NCBI GenBank assembly: GCA_050084985.1
Contig: JBITNC010000002.1
Span: 39,804,001-39,868,000 of the forward strand
DNA: 64,000 bases
Direction: 5' to 3'
Source of the DNA: Nageia nagi
Lineage: Eukaryota > Pinophyta
Made by a program: the position numbers and the translations under genes
The notes under the pieces: model-generated
Seen by the model: only the letters and a program-made list of their open reading frames with translations
What the model was told of the DNA's origin: nothing
Databases searched by the model: none
Shown: positions 1 through 10,377 of the stretch, in pieces
Position numbering within the stretch: the stretch's first letter is position 1
How the letters are laid out: every line of letters starts with the position of its first letter

Positions 1-1200
1 TCCAGCTAAGTAGGATTTAATGACCAGATCTCATGTGGCTATGTCAGTGCAAGGAAATTGCCCTGGAAGTTCAAAGACTGGGGCATGCTACCTATTCTTT
101 CGGTGATGGAAAACTATAGAACTTAATTGCTTACAGCTAAATGATTTGACTCATTATAATTGTAGGAAAAAGCTGCGAACAAACTTGATTTTGTTGCACT
201 ATCTGGGTATCATTTATTTATTTTTCCAGAGGTATTCTGTGCAGGTAGATATAGTAACTCAGCCGTGTAAGTGAAGGATTCCAGGGTGGTGGACCTGGTG
301 GTCACTTGTGCACAATGACTTCATCTTCATCAGTTTATTATTTCGCCATCAACTCTGGGCTTCTCATGCCTATAATTTCATGTATATGTCTGTTAATATG
401 CTCAAAATATCACAATGGTCACTTCAAGACTACCTTTCTGAAATGTGATTTATTGCTATGAGTCGACAAGCATATAGGTAGATAATGGAGGTTCGCTTTT
501 GTCTTTCATCAAATTTAGTAGGTTCGTACAATGAGTTACTGAAATATGGCAGGCATGATAGAAATTGTAGTACTGTAAATTGCAGCTTTGTCGGTGCACT
601 TCATGAAGATGTGAACTTTTGCCTTTTGAAAATTCTAGTCCCTTAAAAAGGTAAAATAAGAGAAATGCTTGAAGTCAATAAAACATTATGTTGAGCATTA
701 CTGAAGATCATGGAGTACATAGTGTATACATTATCAAAACAATACAGTATTTGTTTGTTTAATAATAAATTTCAATTTAATCAGGATCTTTTTAATAGAA
801 AAATGGTTGAAAAATATTTATATTAGAGAATATATATAAATTACTTCCTATCAAAAAAGAGAAAAAATTGAAGGGTTAAGAGGACACATCCACATATATC
901 AACAAAAATGTCACATAGCTTTTCTAAAAATATAGGATAATAAGTTTTCAAAATGGTGAGTTTGGCCTATCTTTCAAGGCATTATTAAAATATATCCCTC
1001 AAAGTATTATTAAAACATATCCCTCGAAGCATCATCATGCAAATAACCAATTAACTAAACATATTTATTTGTTGGCACCAAAGCTTATAGCTCCCACCCA
1101 TAATTCGTAGTGAGTAACATGAGTCACCATTTCATTCTCCTCCTTTATGATTGTGCTAGAGGTGGTTGTTCATATTTAAAATTAGTCCTATAAACTAATT
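1..1200. other. Unassigned DNA at left edge; first ~600 bp less AT-rich
   Basis: No open frame or protein motif could be recognised on either strand. The first 600 bases have more G+C and fewer homopolymer runs than the rest of the window, with patches such as GGTGGTGGACCTGGTGGTC near 285-303. This could be the 3' UTR, an intron or the downstream flank of a host gene lying left of the window, but nothing here proves it. From about 750 onward the composition turns strongly AT-rich and looks like ordinary repeat-derived spacer. Confidence 0.3.
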
Positions 1201-1249
1201 CATGTAAAATATGCAACAAATAATTCATAATTGAAATAATGGATAAGAC

Positions 1250-1957
1250 ACTGAAGTATCAATATTCAATGCAATAAGATAGTAATAACCTAAGATATAG
1301 AAAATAAAGACTATACATAATTAATATCTAGATTATTGGATCAAACCTTATGATATAAGACTATTGAGAAAGAGATCAGAGAGGATATATCTATCACTTC
1401 ACCTAAATGATCAATTACATACTTTAGGATAAGTTTCTTTGAGTAGTAAGATCCTATGTGTGAAATATCTATGCAATGTAGCTAGATAGCCCACCATAGT
1501 CACTAGGTTCAATAGATCAATGCTAGTCAACTTATGGATCAAGCCTCTCAACCAATATCTATAGCAATGTATGAAAGTGACAAGCTTAACCTAACATAAA
1601 GTAGCGCATAAATGAATGATAAGACCTTGTATGATAATAAGGATTTCAATCTCAATAGGAAATGTTTAAGAACACCTAACAAGTGTACATTTGACCCCTT
1701 TAAGACAAAGATATAATAATAATCACATATGAGGATTTCTCCTTTTTTATAAGCAAGAAAACCACCAAGATTCATTTCTAGAATACAACATTAACATCAT
1801 CGGCCCTTACATAACAAAAGAGAGAAATAATATGATATACTACTTAAATTGGCCATAATGATTATAAAGTAAAATATATAATTAAAATAATATATATTAT
1901 CAATTAAATAATAAGACAACTAATTTAGGATAAAGGTATCAAAATAAGGTATCAACA
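1250..1957 (-). repeat. Reverse-oriented Copia-like LTR (left end unresolved)
   Basis: Read on the minus strand, a polypurine-tract-like run (complement of ACCCCCTTTG, 1961-1970) is followed by TAAT and then TGTTGATACC, the usual look of a plant Copia PPT followed by an LTR start. A TATA-like run (complement of CCTTTTTTATAAG near 1741-1753) lies about 200 bp into the LTR. The far end could not be located, and no matching 5' LTR, PBS or coding domain was found, so this is a partial element or solo remnant. The left coordinate is approximate. Confidence 0.42.
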
Positions 1958-2594
1958 ATTACCCCCTTTGCAAGTTTAATGAAATGAATATGTAATTACG
2001 CTTGCAAAGGAAGAAATGATAGAATAATCCTCAAATGCTTGCAAAGCTTTTGAAATTCAAAATTTGGATGATATTTTTTGCTCCCTCTTTGCTTTGGTTT
2101 TTGCAATGATAATCTTTACCACAAAATGGAAGAATTCAATGTAAAGAACCTATAAAATAAATAAAAAATAACATTTCCAAGAAGCATAGACATTCATGTT
2201 GTAAATATATATCATAATTAATAGGATAAAAGATGAAACAAATATAATATAAAAGGATAGTAATGATAGCATTTTTATGCTCAATCTCATATGGTGATGG
2301 TTAATTCAAAATTCAACCAAAAAAGGTATGATGATTAATTTAACTCTCAACCAATAAAGGTATGAGGATAACATAGAATAGAAAGGATATTGATAATTAT
2401 AATAGATTTTACCATTGCAAGTACCCATATCCCTGGGTACCATCAAGATGATAGTAAGGATTGAAACATGAGTAATCTAAATAGAAAACATAGCATCAAG
2501 GATAGTATAAACATTCCATTTAATGCATAATCATAAATATTTATAACAATTAATGGTATTTACATAGATATCCATAGTAGTATACATGAACATC
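1958..2594. other. Non-coding remnant between Copia-like LTR and Gypsy element
   Basis: AT-rich sequence with no recognisable domain on either strand. By position it should be internal sequence of the reverse-oriented element whose PPT lies at 1961-1970, but no Copia protein motif is visible. It forms the insertion flank of the Gypsy element starting at 2600. Confidence 0.35.
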
Positions 2595-2599
2595 AAAGG

Positions 2600-4108
2600 T
2601 GTAATATCCCCATTTTTATGGTATTTTTCCCATCACCACTATAAAATGGGAACATTTAGCTTAGGAGTATTTTATTTAATCTTGATATTTTGATGATATT
2701 TTATACCTTTAATTGTAAGTTCCACTTGGAGATTAATTAATTACTCAAATTATGGGACATTGGACCTATTTTTAATGCATTAGGAGGATTTTATATTTTA
2801 ATATGCCAATAATGATGTAATTTAAATACTACGAAAATTATTAATTATAAATGTAATACTAGTCATCTAATTTGCGACATTGCATATATTAAGCCTTGAT
2901 GATTGTAATATTGTCATTTAATGGGCCTCTTTGGTAATATTGCTCCCTTTTTGAGCTAGAACATGATACGAAGGTGATTCCACCTATTACGAGGCATTAG
3001 AAGACTCCATACATGGATATTAGGAGTGAGGAAGAGGATTAGACCATTGATATGCAAATTTGGGCATCCCAAGATACCCACGTATCCCTTGGAGGCTATT
3101 AGCTTGAATTTGATGAGACCTAGGTGCATGAAGGATTTCATAAGCCAACGTTGGCATTCTTGGTCCTTAGATGTGATTACTCTCATCTTGAGGCATCTCA
3201 ATCTTGTATGTGGGATATGAAAGAACACGGATCACCCCTAAACATCATTGGATGAGATTACATCAATCCCAACACATGATTAGAATATGAAGCTACCTCT
3301 CACTATATAAGAAGAATTCTTGAAAGGCAAACACATCTAATAATTATTATACTTTTTTATTCTTGGCTTGGGAATTGCTCTTCCTTGATTTCATTCTTCA
3401 AGGTTAGATACCTATTGTAGGACATAAAGCAGGACTTACATGGGCATACACTTGGCGGTAGGTGCAGACTAAGTTGTTAGCTAGCTATTTAGGGAGTGTT
3501 GGTATTACCACTAGATTAGTAGAACACTGCTAGTGGATCTTAGAGATTCCACCATAGCTGTTGAAGGAGGAAGCCCTAGTGCAAGCCTTACCACACTATG
3601 AATTTAGTCTTTAATACTAAAGCATTGTAATTGAGAACTCTATTTCTTATCAATAAACATTACATTGTTGTCTCATTACTTTACTATTTTGCATGCTCTT
3701 TTACTGCATCCGGCTTCCCATTCTTAAATATTAAATCTATGGAATAATTTGGTAATTTTGTGAGTAACTAGTACCATCACTTTAGACATTGGTATTATGG
3801 ATGATTATTAATTATATAATATGATATTATTACTCTCATAAATTGGATGTTGAGTACTTGGCATTATTGAGGGTTTGATATTGCATATTATCACTCTATA
3901 ACTAGATGCTAGATATTTTGTGAATTGTTGAGTTCATCTTGCCATTAGAGGTATGATGTTGGCTCATGGGGAGCATTTACCCCATATTTGAGGCTTAGAG
4001 TTTTACATCCCTCTCCTAGGGATACTTTATCTATTTTTGATTATTATTTTTATTCCTAAAAATTGAGGATTTACATAGGAATAAAGTGATCCCATTTTAG
4101 GATTGTCA
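2600..4108 (+). repeat. 5' LTR of Gypsy element 1 (1,509 bp)
   Basis: Starts TGTAATATCCCC and ends ATTGTCA, with TG...CA termini, three bases before the PBS. Its last ~340 bp (from 3770) align with 9248-9554 at the other end of the element, which proves it is an LTR. It holds a TATA box at 3304 and an AATAAA-like signal near 3650 (CAATAAACAT), giving a plausible U3-R-U5 layout. Confidence 0.85.
3304..3311 (+). promoter_or_regulatory. TATA box of Gypsy 1 LTR promoter
   Basis: TATATAAG within the 5' LTR, about 340 bp upstream of an AATAAA-like signal. By position this is the U3 promoter that would drive element RNA. The corresponding part of the 3' LTR is deleted, so no second copy can be compared. 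Confidence 0.5.
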
Positions 4109-4111
4109 TAA

Positions 4112-4123
4112 TGGTATCAAAAC
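4112..4123 (+). other. Primer binding site, decayed (initiator tRNA-Met)
   Basis: TGGTATCAAAAC, against the plant consensus TGGTATCAGAGC, starts three bases after the 5' LTR terminus. The spacing and 10/12 match support a minus-strand-primer site complementary to the 3' end of initiator tRNA-Met. Confidence 0.75.
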
Positions 4124-4740
4124 CTTGATTTTACCAACTTATAAAATTAAGGATTTTAAGAAAATATTTTGACAATCAGATCTAGTTGAGAGAATGGGTC
4201 ATTTCTATTTTAAATCTTCAACTTTATGATTTTGAGCATCAAATTTTAATTATGGGTATCTTGAAAGGCTACATTGGAGCTTAGGGCATCAAAGTGGTAG
4301 ATCTAGTAGTCTAGAAGATAAACATTGGAATCTTGACACTAGATCTCACCTTTGGAGAATATCAAATTATTGCTCTTAAGGAGGATATTTAGTTTGAAGA
4401 GTGATTAATTTTAAATTTCTATAAGTAAAGGGTTCATTTCAATTGGATATGAGATTTATGAGTATAGAAGGAGCTTAGAGGCCCTATATTGGCATAAAAC
4501 CCCTTCAAAAGGATCATTCATTAATTTTGAATCCTATTTAGGAGTCTAGAGAACATCTACGATGAGTAACCCTTACCCACCATATATGACCAAGAAAATA
4601 ATGCCTCATCATAAGTATATTCAATATGTAAGAGGCCTACCTCTTCATGACTACATTCACCATGTAATAGACAAAAGGCCTCCTTGAAAAGCAACTTTAA
4701 CCATGCTAATGGGGAAATAAAAGTATATTACACTCAAAGT
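4124..4740 (+). other. Gypsy 1 leader and lost gag region
   Basis: In an intact Gypsy element gag would occupy about 1-1.5 kb here. Only about 620 bp remain and I could not find a gag capsid motif or a CCHC zinc knuckle in any frame. I conclude that gag was deleted or is beyond recognition. Confidence 0.5.
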
Positions 4741-4744
4741 GAAA

Positions 4745-4860
4745 AGAAGAATCCATAAACGTGAGATCATAGCACTTGTAGATAGAGGAGCCACCCACAA
4801 CTTTATAGACCTATCATTTATAGAGGAGGAAGGGATCAAAACTGAAGGTATTGAATGATT
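4745..4860 (+). pseudogene. Gypsy 1 aspartic protease fragment
   Basis: The translated segment contains ALVDRGATHNFIDLSF, which aligns with the retropepsin active-site block of plant Gypsy elements (usual form LVDSGATHNFI). The catalytic Asp and the GATHNF context are kept, but Ser of the D-S/T-G triad is Arg here, so the enzyme would be inactive. It lies about 350 bp upstream of the RT domain, as expected for PR in this lineage. The rest of the domain is broken by stops (a stop occurs just past 4855). Confidence 0.78.
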
Positions 4861-5213
4861 TTAGGTTGCAATAGGTAACAAGGAAGAGGATACTTGATAA
4901 AGAATGGTAAAGGAATTTGGCAATTTAATTAGGAAATCATAATATCACTAAATATTTCTATGTTTTATCAATGGGAAAAATTCCATCGATAGTATCATGA
5001 GTACGATGGTTGTACAAAGTAGGAGACATCACTTTTAATCATAAGATGCTTCAAATGAAATTTAAAATAGGAGGATGACCAATTATATTAAGATAAATTA
5101 GGGAACTACAGGAGGTATCAACAAAAAGGATAGGTAAAATAATTAAGAAAAGCAACATACTATGGGGAGTCAATATTCGAGTCATTAAGGGACTGCCCTT
5201 ATCTAAATCCAAA

Positions 5214-6046
5214 GTGAGAATAATCCATCACTCTAACATGCAAAGGATCCTAAATACACACATAGAGGTTTTTAGTGAGATGCAAAGTGGTATACCTCCC
5301 AATAGTGGATTCCATCATAACATTGAACTTGAACTAGGATCTAAGCCTTTTATCATTACTCCTTACCGACATCCATGTACATATAAAGATGAGATTGAGA
5401 AAACTATCAAGGAACTTCTAGAAATGAGATACATATGCCCCAATACAAGTTCATTTGCTTCATTAGTACTGTTGGTTAAAAAGGACATAACAAGGATGAT
5501 GTGCATTGATTATAGGTCCTTAAACAAGAGAACTATAAAAAATAGATACCCAATACCTTGAGTAGACAAGCTTATCAATGAACTCCATGATGAAAAATAC
5601 TTATCAAAAATAGACTTGAGAAAGAAGAACATGTTCATAAAACAACTTTATGATATCACTATGACCGCTATGAGTTCTTGTTCATATCATTTGTACTAAC
5701 AAATGCATTCACAACCTTTCAAGCTACTATGAATTACAGTTTTTGTAAACAAATTTGAAAATATGTATTAGTATTTTTTGATGATATATTGATATATAGT
5801 CAAAATTGGAGGAGCTCCTTTAATACTTAGACACTATCCTTGGTATCTTGAAATAACAATAATTCTACACTAAGGAATTTAAGTATGATTTTGGGTCGAC
5901 ATAAATCCTATACTTGGGTCACAAAATCAGTGAGGAAGGCGTCCGAGTAGATTTGTAGAAAACCACAATAATCCAACAATGGGAAACTCCATTTACCTTA
6001 ATAGAATTAAGAGGATATTTGGGACTCAACTTTTACTATAGAAGAT
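5214..6046 (+). pseudogene. Gypsy 1 reverse transcriptase domain (broken)
   Basis: An open stretch from 5214 to 5561 carries the N-terminal fingers region (VFSEMQSGIPP, HNIELELGSKPF, DYRSLNKRTIKNRYPIP). After a stop at 5562 the domain continues through LINELHDEKYLSKIDL, then, after a frameshift, TNAFTTFQATMN and FFDDILIYS at about 5777-5803, the YxDD-type catalytic box with both aspartates. LGHKISEEGVRVD (about 5917-5955) and LRGYLGL (about 6008-6028) belong to the connection to RNase H. Several in-frame stops and shifts make it a pseudogene. The reading frame is interrupted at 6046 by the hAT-like element and resumes at 7503. Confidence 0.9.
6039..6046. other. Left target-site duplication of hAT-like element
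   Basis: TAGAAGAT, matched by CAGAAGAT at 7495-7502 (7 of 8). Eight-base duplications are characteristic of hAT transposases. Confidence 0.75.
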
Positions 6047-7494
6047 CAGGGTTCATTTTAAGAGCCCTTCCTCAAAAGTAACTTGGAAACTTTTTGGTGA
6101 ATCGGATTCCTAGGTAAGGCGATTTTAAAAAATTGGAAAACTTAAAAAGGCAAATTTGAAGCTAAAAAAAGCCATATAGATCTTTTTGGCAAATTTAAAG
6201 AGTTTTGTTATAGTATGCTACTAGGTGGTGGCAATATGGCATCTACTACTGGATGGCAAAAGTATGCTATTAGGCAATAATAGTTTGCTATCATGATGTG
6301 AATTCAACTATAAGAGATCAACAAAATGGACTCTAATCACATAATATAAATGTAATATAATGGAATAAACCTACAAAATGATACTATTCTCATTACTAAA
6401 TTAACACTACATCTTCAAGAGAATACAATCCATCATATAGAAACCAAAAAACCAAAGAAATCCTAAAGTAACCCTAAAAATGTCTTTTTTTAAAAATAGC
6501 TAAAAATAAAAATGAGTTGAATTGCATCCAAAATTGTCATGTGCATCCCTCTTACAATAATAAGCTTTAATTTAAAATATCAAGACTCAACTTAATGTAT
6601 AAAAAAATATATTAAAGTTCTAACATACAAAAAAGCCTAAAAATCTTGAGAACATAAAGCAAAAGCTAATTTTGGGATGCTAGATGGAGGAGTTAGGTCC
6701 CAAAAATATGATTTTTGGAGGGTTTTTTATAATAGAGTTACACATGCATATGGAGCCATATTTTAAATTTCAAGGTAAAAGAACATCATGATCAAAAGTT
6801 ATGGCTCTAGAAAGGTGCATCATACCGAGTGGTAGTAGGAAGTCTATTATCGGGCGACAACAATATGCCCTTGGGTGGTAGCAGTATGCTATCAAGAGGT
6901 AGCAGTAGGTAATAGAATGCCATTGGATGGTAGTAGGATGCCATCGGGTGGTAGGAGGATGCTACTAAGTGGTAACAATTTGCTACCATTCGAAGGCAGA
7001 ATGTTATCATTCTAAAGCGAAATGCTATCATTTGAAGGTAAAATGCTACCATTCGAAGGAAAAAATGCTACTATTTGAAGGTAGAATGCCATTGTTAAAA
7101 TATATAATGCTACCATCCAAAGGAAGACTACTCCCATATTTAAAATATGCTTTATTGATACGCTTGCTCAAAGGAGATCCAGGAGAAAATAACAATGGAT
7201 GTATCAAATTTATTATTTAAAGTAAGGTATTTATATGGGGCAATATAATCAAAATATAAATAATAATTTTTAATTTTAAGGTGAATTTGGCTATTTATTA
7301 TTTCAAACTATTGGTGATTTAATAAAAATTTAATTTAAAATTTAAATTTGACTTGGCAACCTAACCCAAAAAAAAAATTATAAATTTTTTTAGTGACATG
7401 GGTATTGTTCTAACCTAAAAAATTCACCATTTTCCATTTTTAGAATTACCAAAATTTACTTATTAGTGAAGATTCATGGCTAAAATGATCCCTG
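6047..7494. mobile_element. Non-autonomous hAT-like DNA transposon (1,448 bp)
   Basis: The termini are inverted repeats: the left end CAGGGTTCATTTTA and the complement of the right end CAGGGATCATTTTA differ at one of 14 positions. The CAGGG start and flanking 8-bp duplication (7/8) are hAT hallmarks. The insertion splits Gypsy 1 pol between RT and RNase H, and the host reading frame is continuous across the element if one duplication is discounted, which confirms the boundaries independently. No transposase is encoded; the open frames at 6807-7220 on both strands are only translations of an internal tandem repeat. It is a MITE-like or internally rearranged derivative mobilised in trans. Confidence 0.85.
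6815..7130. repeat. Internal minisatellite of the hAT-like element, in two opposing orientations
   Basis: From 6828 to about 6985 a loose unit reads like GGTGGTAGTAGGATGCCATC; from about 6985 to 7130 the complement-like unit TGCTACCATTCGAAGGTAAA repeats about every 21-24 bp. A few diverged units also occur at 6214-6300. The two arrays are roughly inverted with respect to each other around 6985, so the region could fold into an imperfect long hairpin. Confidence 0.65.
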
Positions 7495-7502
7495 CAGAAG
7501 AT

Positions 7503-8000
7503 TCATTAAAGGATTCTCCCAACTATTTGTACCTTTGATTGATATCACCAAAAAGGGAGTCTTTATTGAAGATGAGGAAGCCCAAACAACCTTTGAAAAA
7601 TTGAAGCAAGTAATGAATTATTTCCCCCTTCTAGTAACCCTTGATTTTACCAAACCATTCATAGTGGAATGTGATGCATTAGGGTTTGGAATATGAGCTA
7701 TTCTCATACAAAATGGATATCCAATCTCTTTTAAAAGCAAGAAAATTGATAAGATAAAAAAATATATGGAATTTATGATAAAGAAATGTTGGCAATAATT
7801 CACACTTTATCTAAATTAAGGCAATATTTAGTTTGTGGATGATTCATGGTCAATACCAACCATAATAACTTAAAGCACTTTTTGGGGCAATGATACTTGA
7901 GTGACAAACAATAGAGATGGATCACCATGTTATAAGCATATATATTCGATATTGAGTATATTAAAGGAAAGAATAATACAATAGTTGACACACTTTCATG
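7503..8000 (+). pseudogene. Gypsy 1 RNase H domain (broken)
   Basis: Directly after the hAT-like element the pol frame continues with GFSQLFVPLIDITKKG and a TFEKLKQVM segment, then LLVTLDFTKPFIVECDALGFGI (about 7630-7700), equivalent to the RNase H block that usually reads ...VETDASDxGIGAVL. Later segments LSKLRQYLVCG and DIEYIKGKNNTIVDTLS (about 7950-7998) correspond to the ...GKxNxVADALSR end of the domain. Stops and a few frame changes occur throughout. It would remove template RNA from RNA:DNA hybrids in an intact element. Confidence 0.85.
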
Positions 8001-8069
8001 ATCATCTCCCTTCCACTTTCTATCCATCATCGATAACGATTGGAGAAAATATATCATAGCTACATACAC

Positions 8070-9060
8070 CAAGGATAACTTTGCTTAGAAAATTATGGAT
8101 GAAGAAGCATCTAATAAAGCATGTGGGTAATTAATCCTCTACAAAGGAAGAATTTATTTTACTCCAAATTCTAAACTCAAAGAGAAAGTGTTATCAGATA
8201 AACATAAAGCACCCCTTTTGGGACATCCCAAATTCTATAAAACTTATAGAGCTATAAGAGAAATGTTTGCATGGAAAGGAATAAAATAGGATGTTTGGAA
8301 ATACATCAAATAATGCCCCACTTATTAGGAAAATAAGATTGAAAAATCCACCCAACATGTCTACTCCAGCCCTTACCCATTCCTAATAAAAAAATGGGAA
8401 AGCATCTCGATGGATTTTATCACCGACATACCCAATGTTCAAGGAAAGAATTGCATATACATAGTAGTAGATAGACTGACTAAATATAGATACTTTTTCG
8501 CCTTACTTTTCACATTCACTACAACCCAAGTCATTGATATTATTCAAAGAAATATTTAGGCTCCATGGGTTTCCAAAAAGTATTGTTAGCAATTATGATA
8601 GTAAATTCATGAGTTCATTTTGGCATGAGATATTTAGGCTAGCTAACATGCAATTGACACCTAGTACCAACTACCATCCCAAAACAAATGGAAAAATAAA
8701 AATTACCAACAAATGGTTGGAAGGGTACCTAATGAATTATTTCTCAAACCAATAGAATGCTTGGGTAAAATGGATACACTTAGGAGAATACTGATATAAC
8801 ATCATCTACCATATGTCCATAAAAATATCTCTATTTGAAGCACTTTACAGATATGAGGCTCCCCATTTTATGGATGTGTCCCTTGGTAAGAGCAAGATTT
8901 TGAAATACCATGAATTTATTCAAGAATATCAAGATATATTATGGGATCTAAAAGAGAATATCCAATAATTGTAAAATCAATAAAAGAGGTATGCAGACCA
9001 ACTTCAAACCAAAATAATATTTGAGGAAGGTGACATGGTATATGCACATCTCCAACCCTA
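8070..9060 (+). pseudogene. Gypsy 1 integrase domain (broken)
   Basis: The zinc-binding start is recognisable as LLGHPKFYKTYRAIREMF (about 8215-8270), followed by a CPTY segment. The core shows SISMDFITDIP (first catalytic Asp, about 8403-8433), VVDRLTKYRYF, and IFRLHGFPKSIVSNYDSKF (second Asp, about 8550-8612). The usual HPxTDGQTE block reads HPKTNGKIKITN (about 8674-8709), so the catalytic Glu has become Lys. The C-terminal part continues with SLFEALYRYEAP and FEEGDMVYAHLQ (about 9020-9056). No chromodomain is seen. Stops and at least one shift (near 8550) disable it. Confidence 0.88.
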
Positions 9061-9247
9061 TAGGAAATATACTCAAAAATATTGATGTGGACAAACTAAA
9101 ATCCATATTCTATGGGCCATATAAGGTGTTACGATAGATTGAGTAAATCTCTTACGAATTATAACTACCTTCACAAAGTAGGATCCACAACATTTTCCAT
9201 GTCTCTTATCTCAAAAAGGTACTAGGTCAACACATAGCTTAGCATGT

Positions 9248-9554
9248 ATCATCACTTTATACATTGATATTATGGATTATTATTAATTATTGGATGTTGA
9301 ATACTTAACATTATTGAGGGTTTGATATTGCATATTCTCATTCCATAACTAAACATTGGATATTTTGTGAATTGTTGAGTTGATATTACCATTAGAGGTG
9401 TGACATTGGTTCCTAGGGAGCATTTTAGCTAGATTTAAGGCTCAAAGTGTGACATACCTCTCATAGGATACTTTGCCTATTTTTTATTATTATTTTTATT
9501 CCTAAAAATTGAGGATTTGCGCAAGACTAGAGTGATCCTATTTTAGGCTCATCA
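9248..9554 (+). repeat. Truncated 3' LTR of Gypsy 1
   Basis: Aligns with the last ~340 bp of the 5' LTR (3770-4108), including GAGGGTTTGATATTGCATAT and the end CCTATTTTAGG...TCA. The first ~1.2 kb of this LTR and the expected PPT are missing; the integrase tail runs almost directly into it near 9240. Confidence 0.85.
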
Positions 9555-9561
9555 AAAAAGG

Positions 9562-10377
9562 ATACGATTTAGAAGAATTCCCATTTAAGATACTTGAGGG
9601 CATGTCTCATGTCTTTTCTTTCTTGATATATATAAAAGTTTGACTAGAGGTCCAACACTAATATTATAATTTCTAAGACTTTTCCTTTGAGATTCATACC
9701 CCTATCCTTATTTATCTAGTGAATCTAAAATATACTGAACTTCTTATCTAGGCCTATGATTTGATATCAAGGTAATTGATTATCTAAGATCAATTTTGTA
9801 CATTCTATTTTGTACCAATCTAAACCTTGTTCCATTCCTATCCATTATTTTTAATATTCTAAATAATATTTATCTAATTAGGTTTATCTTGCAAATTTTA
9901 TTCTATACTAAAATTATAATTGAGTGTTGTTGTTAAACTTAATATTGACACTAATGAAGTGCATTGTTGAAAGTTTACGATTTAAAATTGAAGGCAATGT
10001 ATCTTCTTGTAGTGGAGATATCAATTATGTGAAAACATTAACTTTTTTATGCCTAGAATTGAAATTATACTATTCAGCTTGAAATGTGTACCATATAATT
10101 TCTTATAAAATTCTTAAGAAGAATGAGGAAAAAGCACCTCCTTTTAAGGAAATGAGAAGAGGGGTTACCAAGTAATTCCTATACTAGGTTCCACTTATCA
10201 TATGCAAGATTGTGATATGTATCTCTATCCTCATAAGGAAAAATCTATAATTAAGTTCTAATATTCTCTGAAATAGGAGTTACAAGTTGTAGAATAATAC
10301 AAAAGAAAAAATACAAAAAAATATAATATATACTAAGGATTAACTTTACACCTAAGTAAATATTAATAATTCTAACA
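9562..10377 (-). repeat. LTR-like sequence, reverse orientation (left limit unresolved)
   Basis: On the minus strand a purine run AAAGGGGGG (complement of 10378-10386) abuts TGTTAGAATT (complement of 10368-10377), the typical PPT/LTR junction of plant Copia elements. The left end of this LTR is not clear. A decayed PBS-like string (TGATATCAAATC on the minus strand, about 9753-9764) could mark its end, but then the internal region would lie to the left, which conflicts with the PPT reading. A plus-strand TATA-like string TATATATAAAAG near 9634 is unexplained. I could not decide between the alternatives. Confidence 0.4.

Larger units (their letters stand above)
2600..9554 (+). mobile_element. 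Ty3/Gypsy LTR retrotransposon, degenerate, carrying a nested hAT-like element
   Basis: Domain order on the plus strand is PR (about 4745-4860), RT (5214-6046), RNase H (7503-8000) and INT (8070-9050), the Ty3/Gypsy order. A 1,509-bp 5' LTR is followed at once by a PBS complementary to initiator tRNA-Met; the 3' LTR survives only as its last ~307 bp. The five bases before the element are AAAGG (2595-2599); the right flank reads AAAAAGG, consistent with a duplicated AAAGG plus A-run slippage. Only about 620 bp separates PBS from PR and no gag domain is seen there, so gag is deleted or unrecognisable. The element cannot be active. Confidence 0.88.

Noticed and set aside
1548-1775. 75-residue minus-strand open frame
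   Set aside because: It lies within the Copia-like LTR and has a low-complexity Leu/Ser/Tyr composition without known motifs.
6807-7220. Open frames of about 80 residues on both strands inside the hAT-like element
   Set aside because: Both are low-complexity translations (Tyr-His repeats) of the internal tandem array.
9634-9645. Plus-strand TATA box as a host promoter
   Set aside because: No downstream reading frame is present; AT-rich DNA yields such strings by chance.
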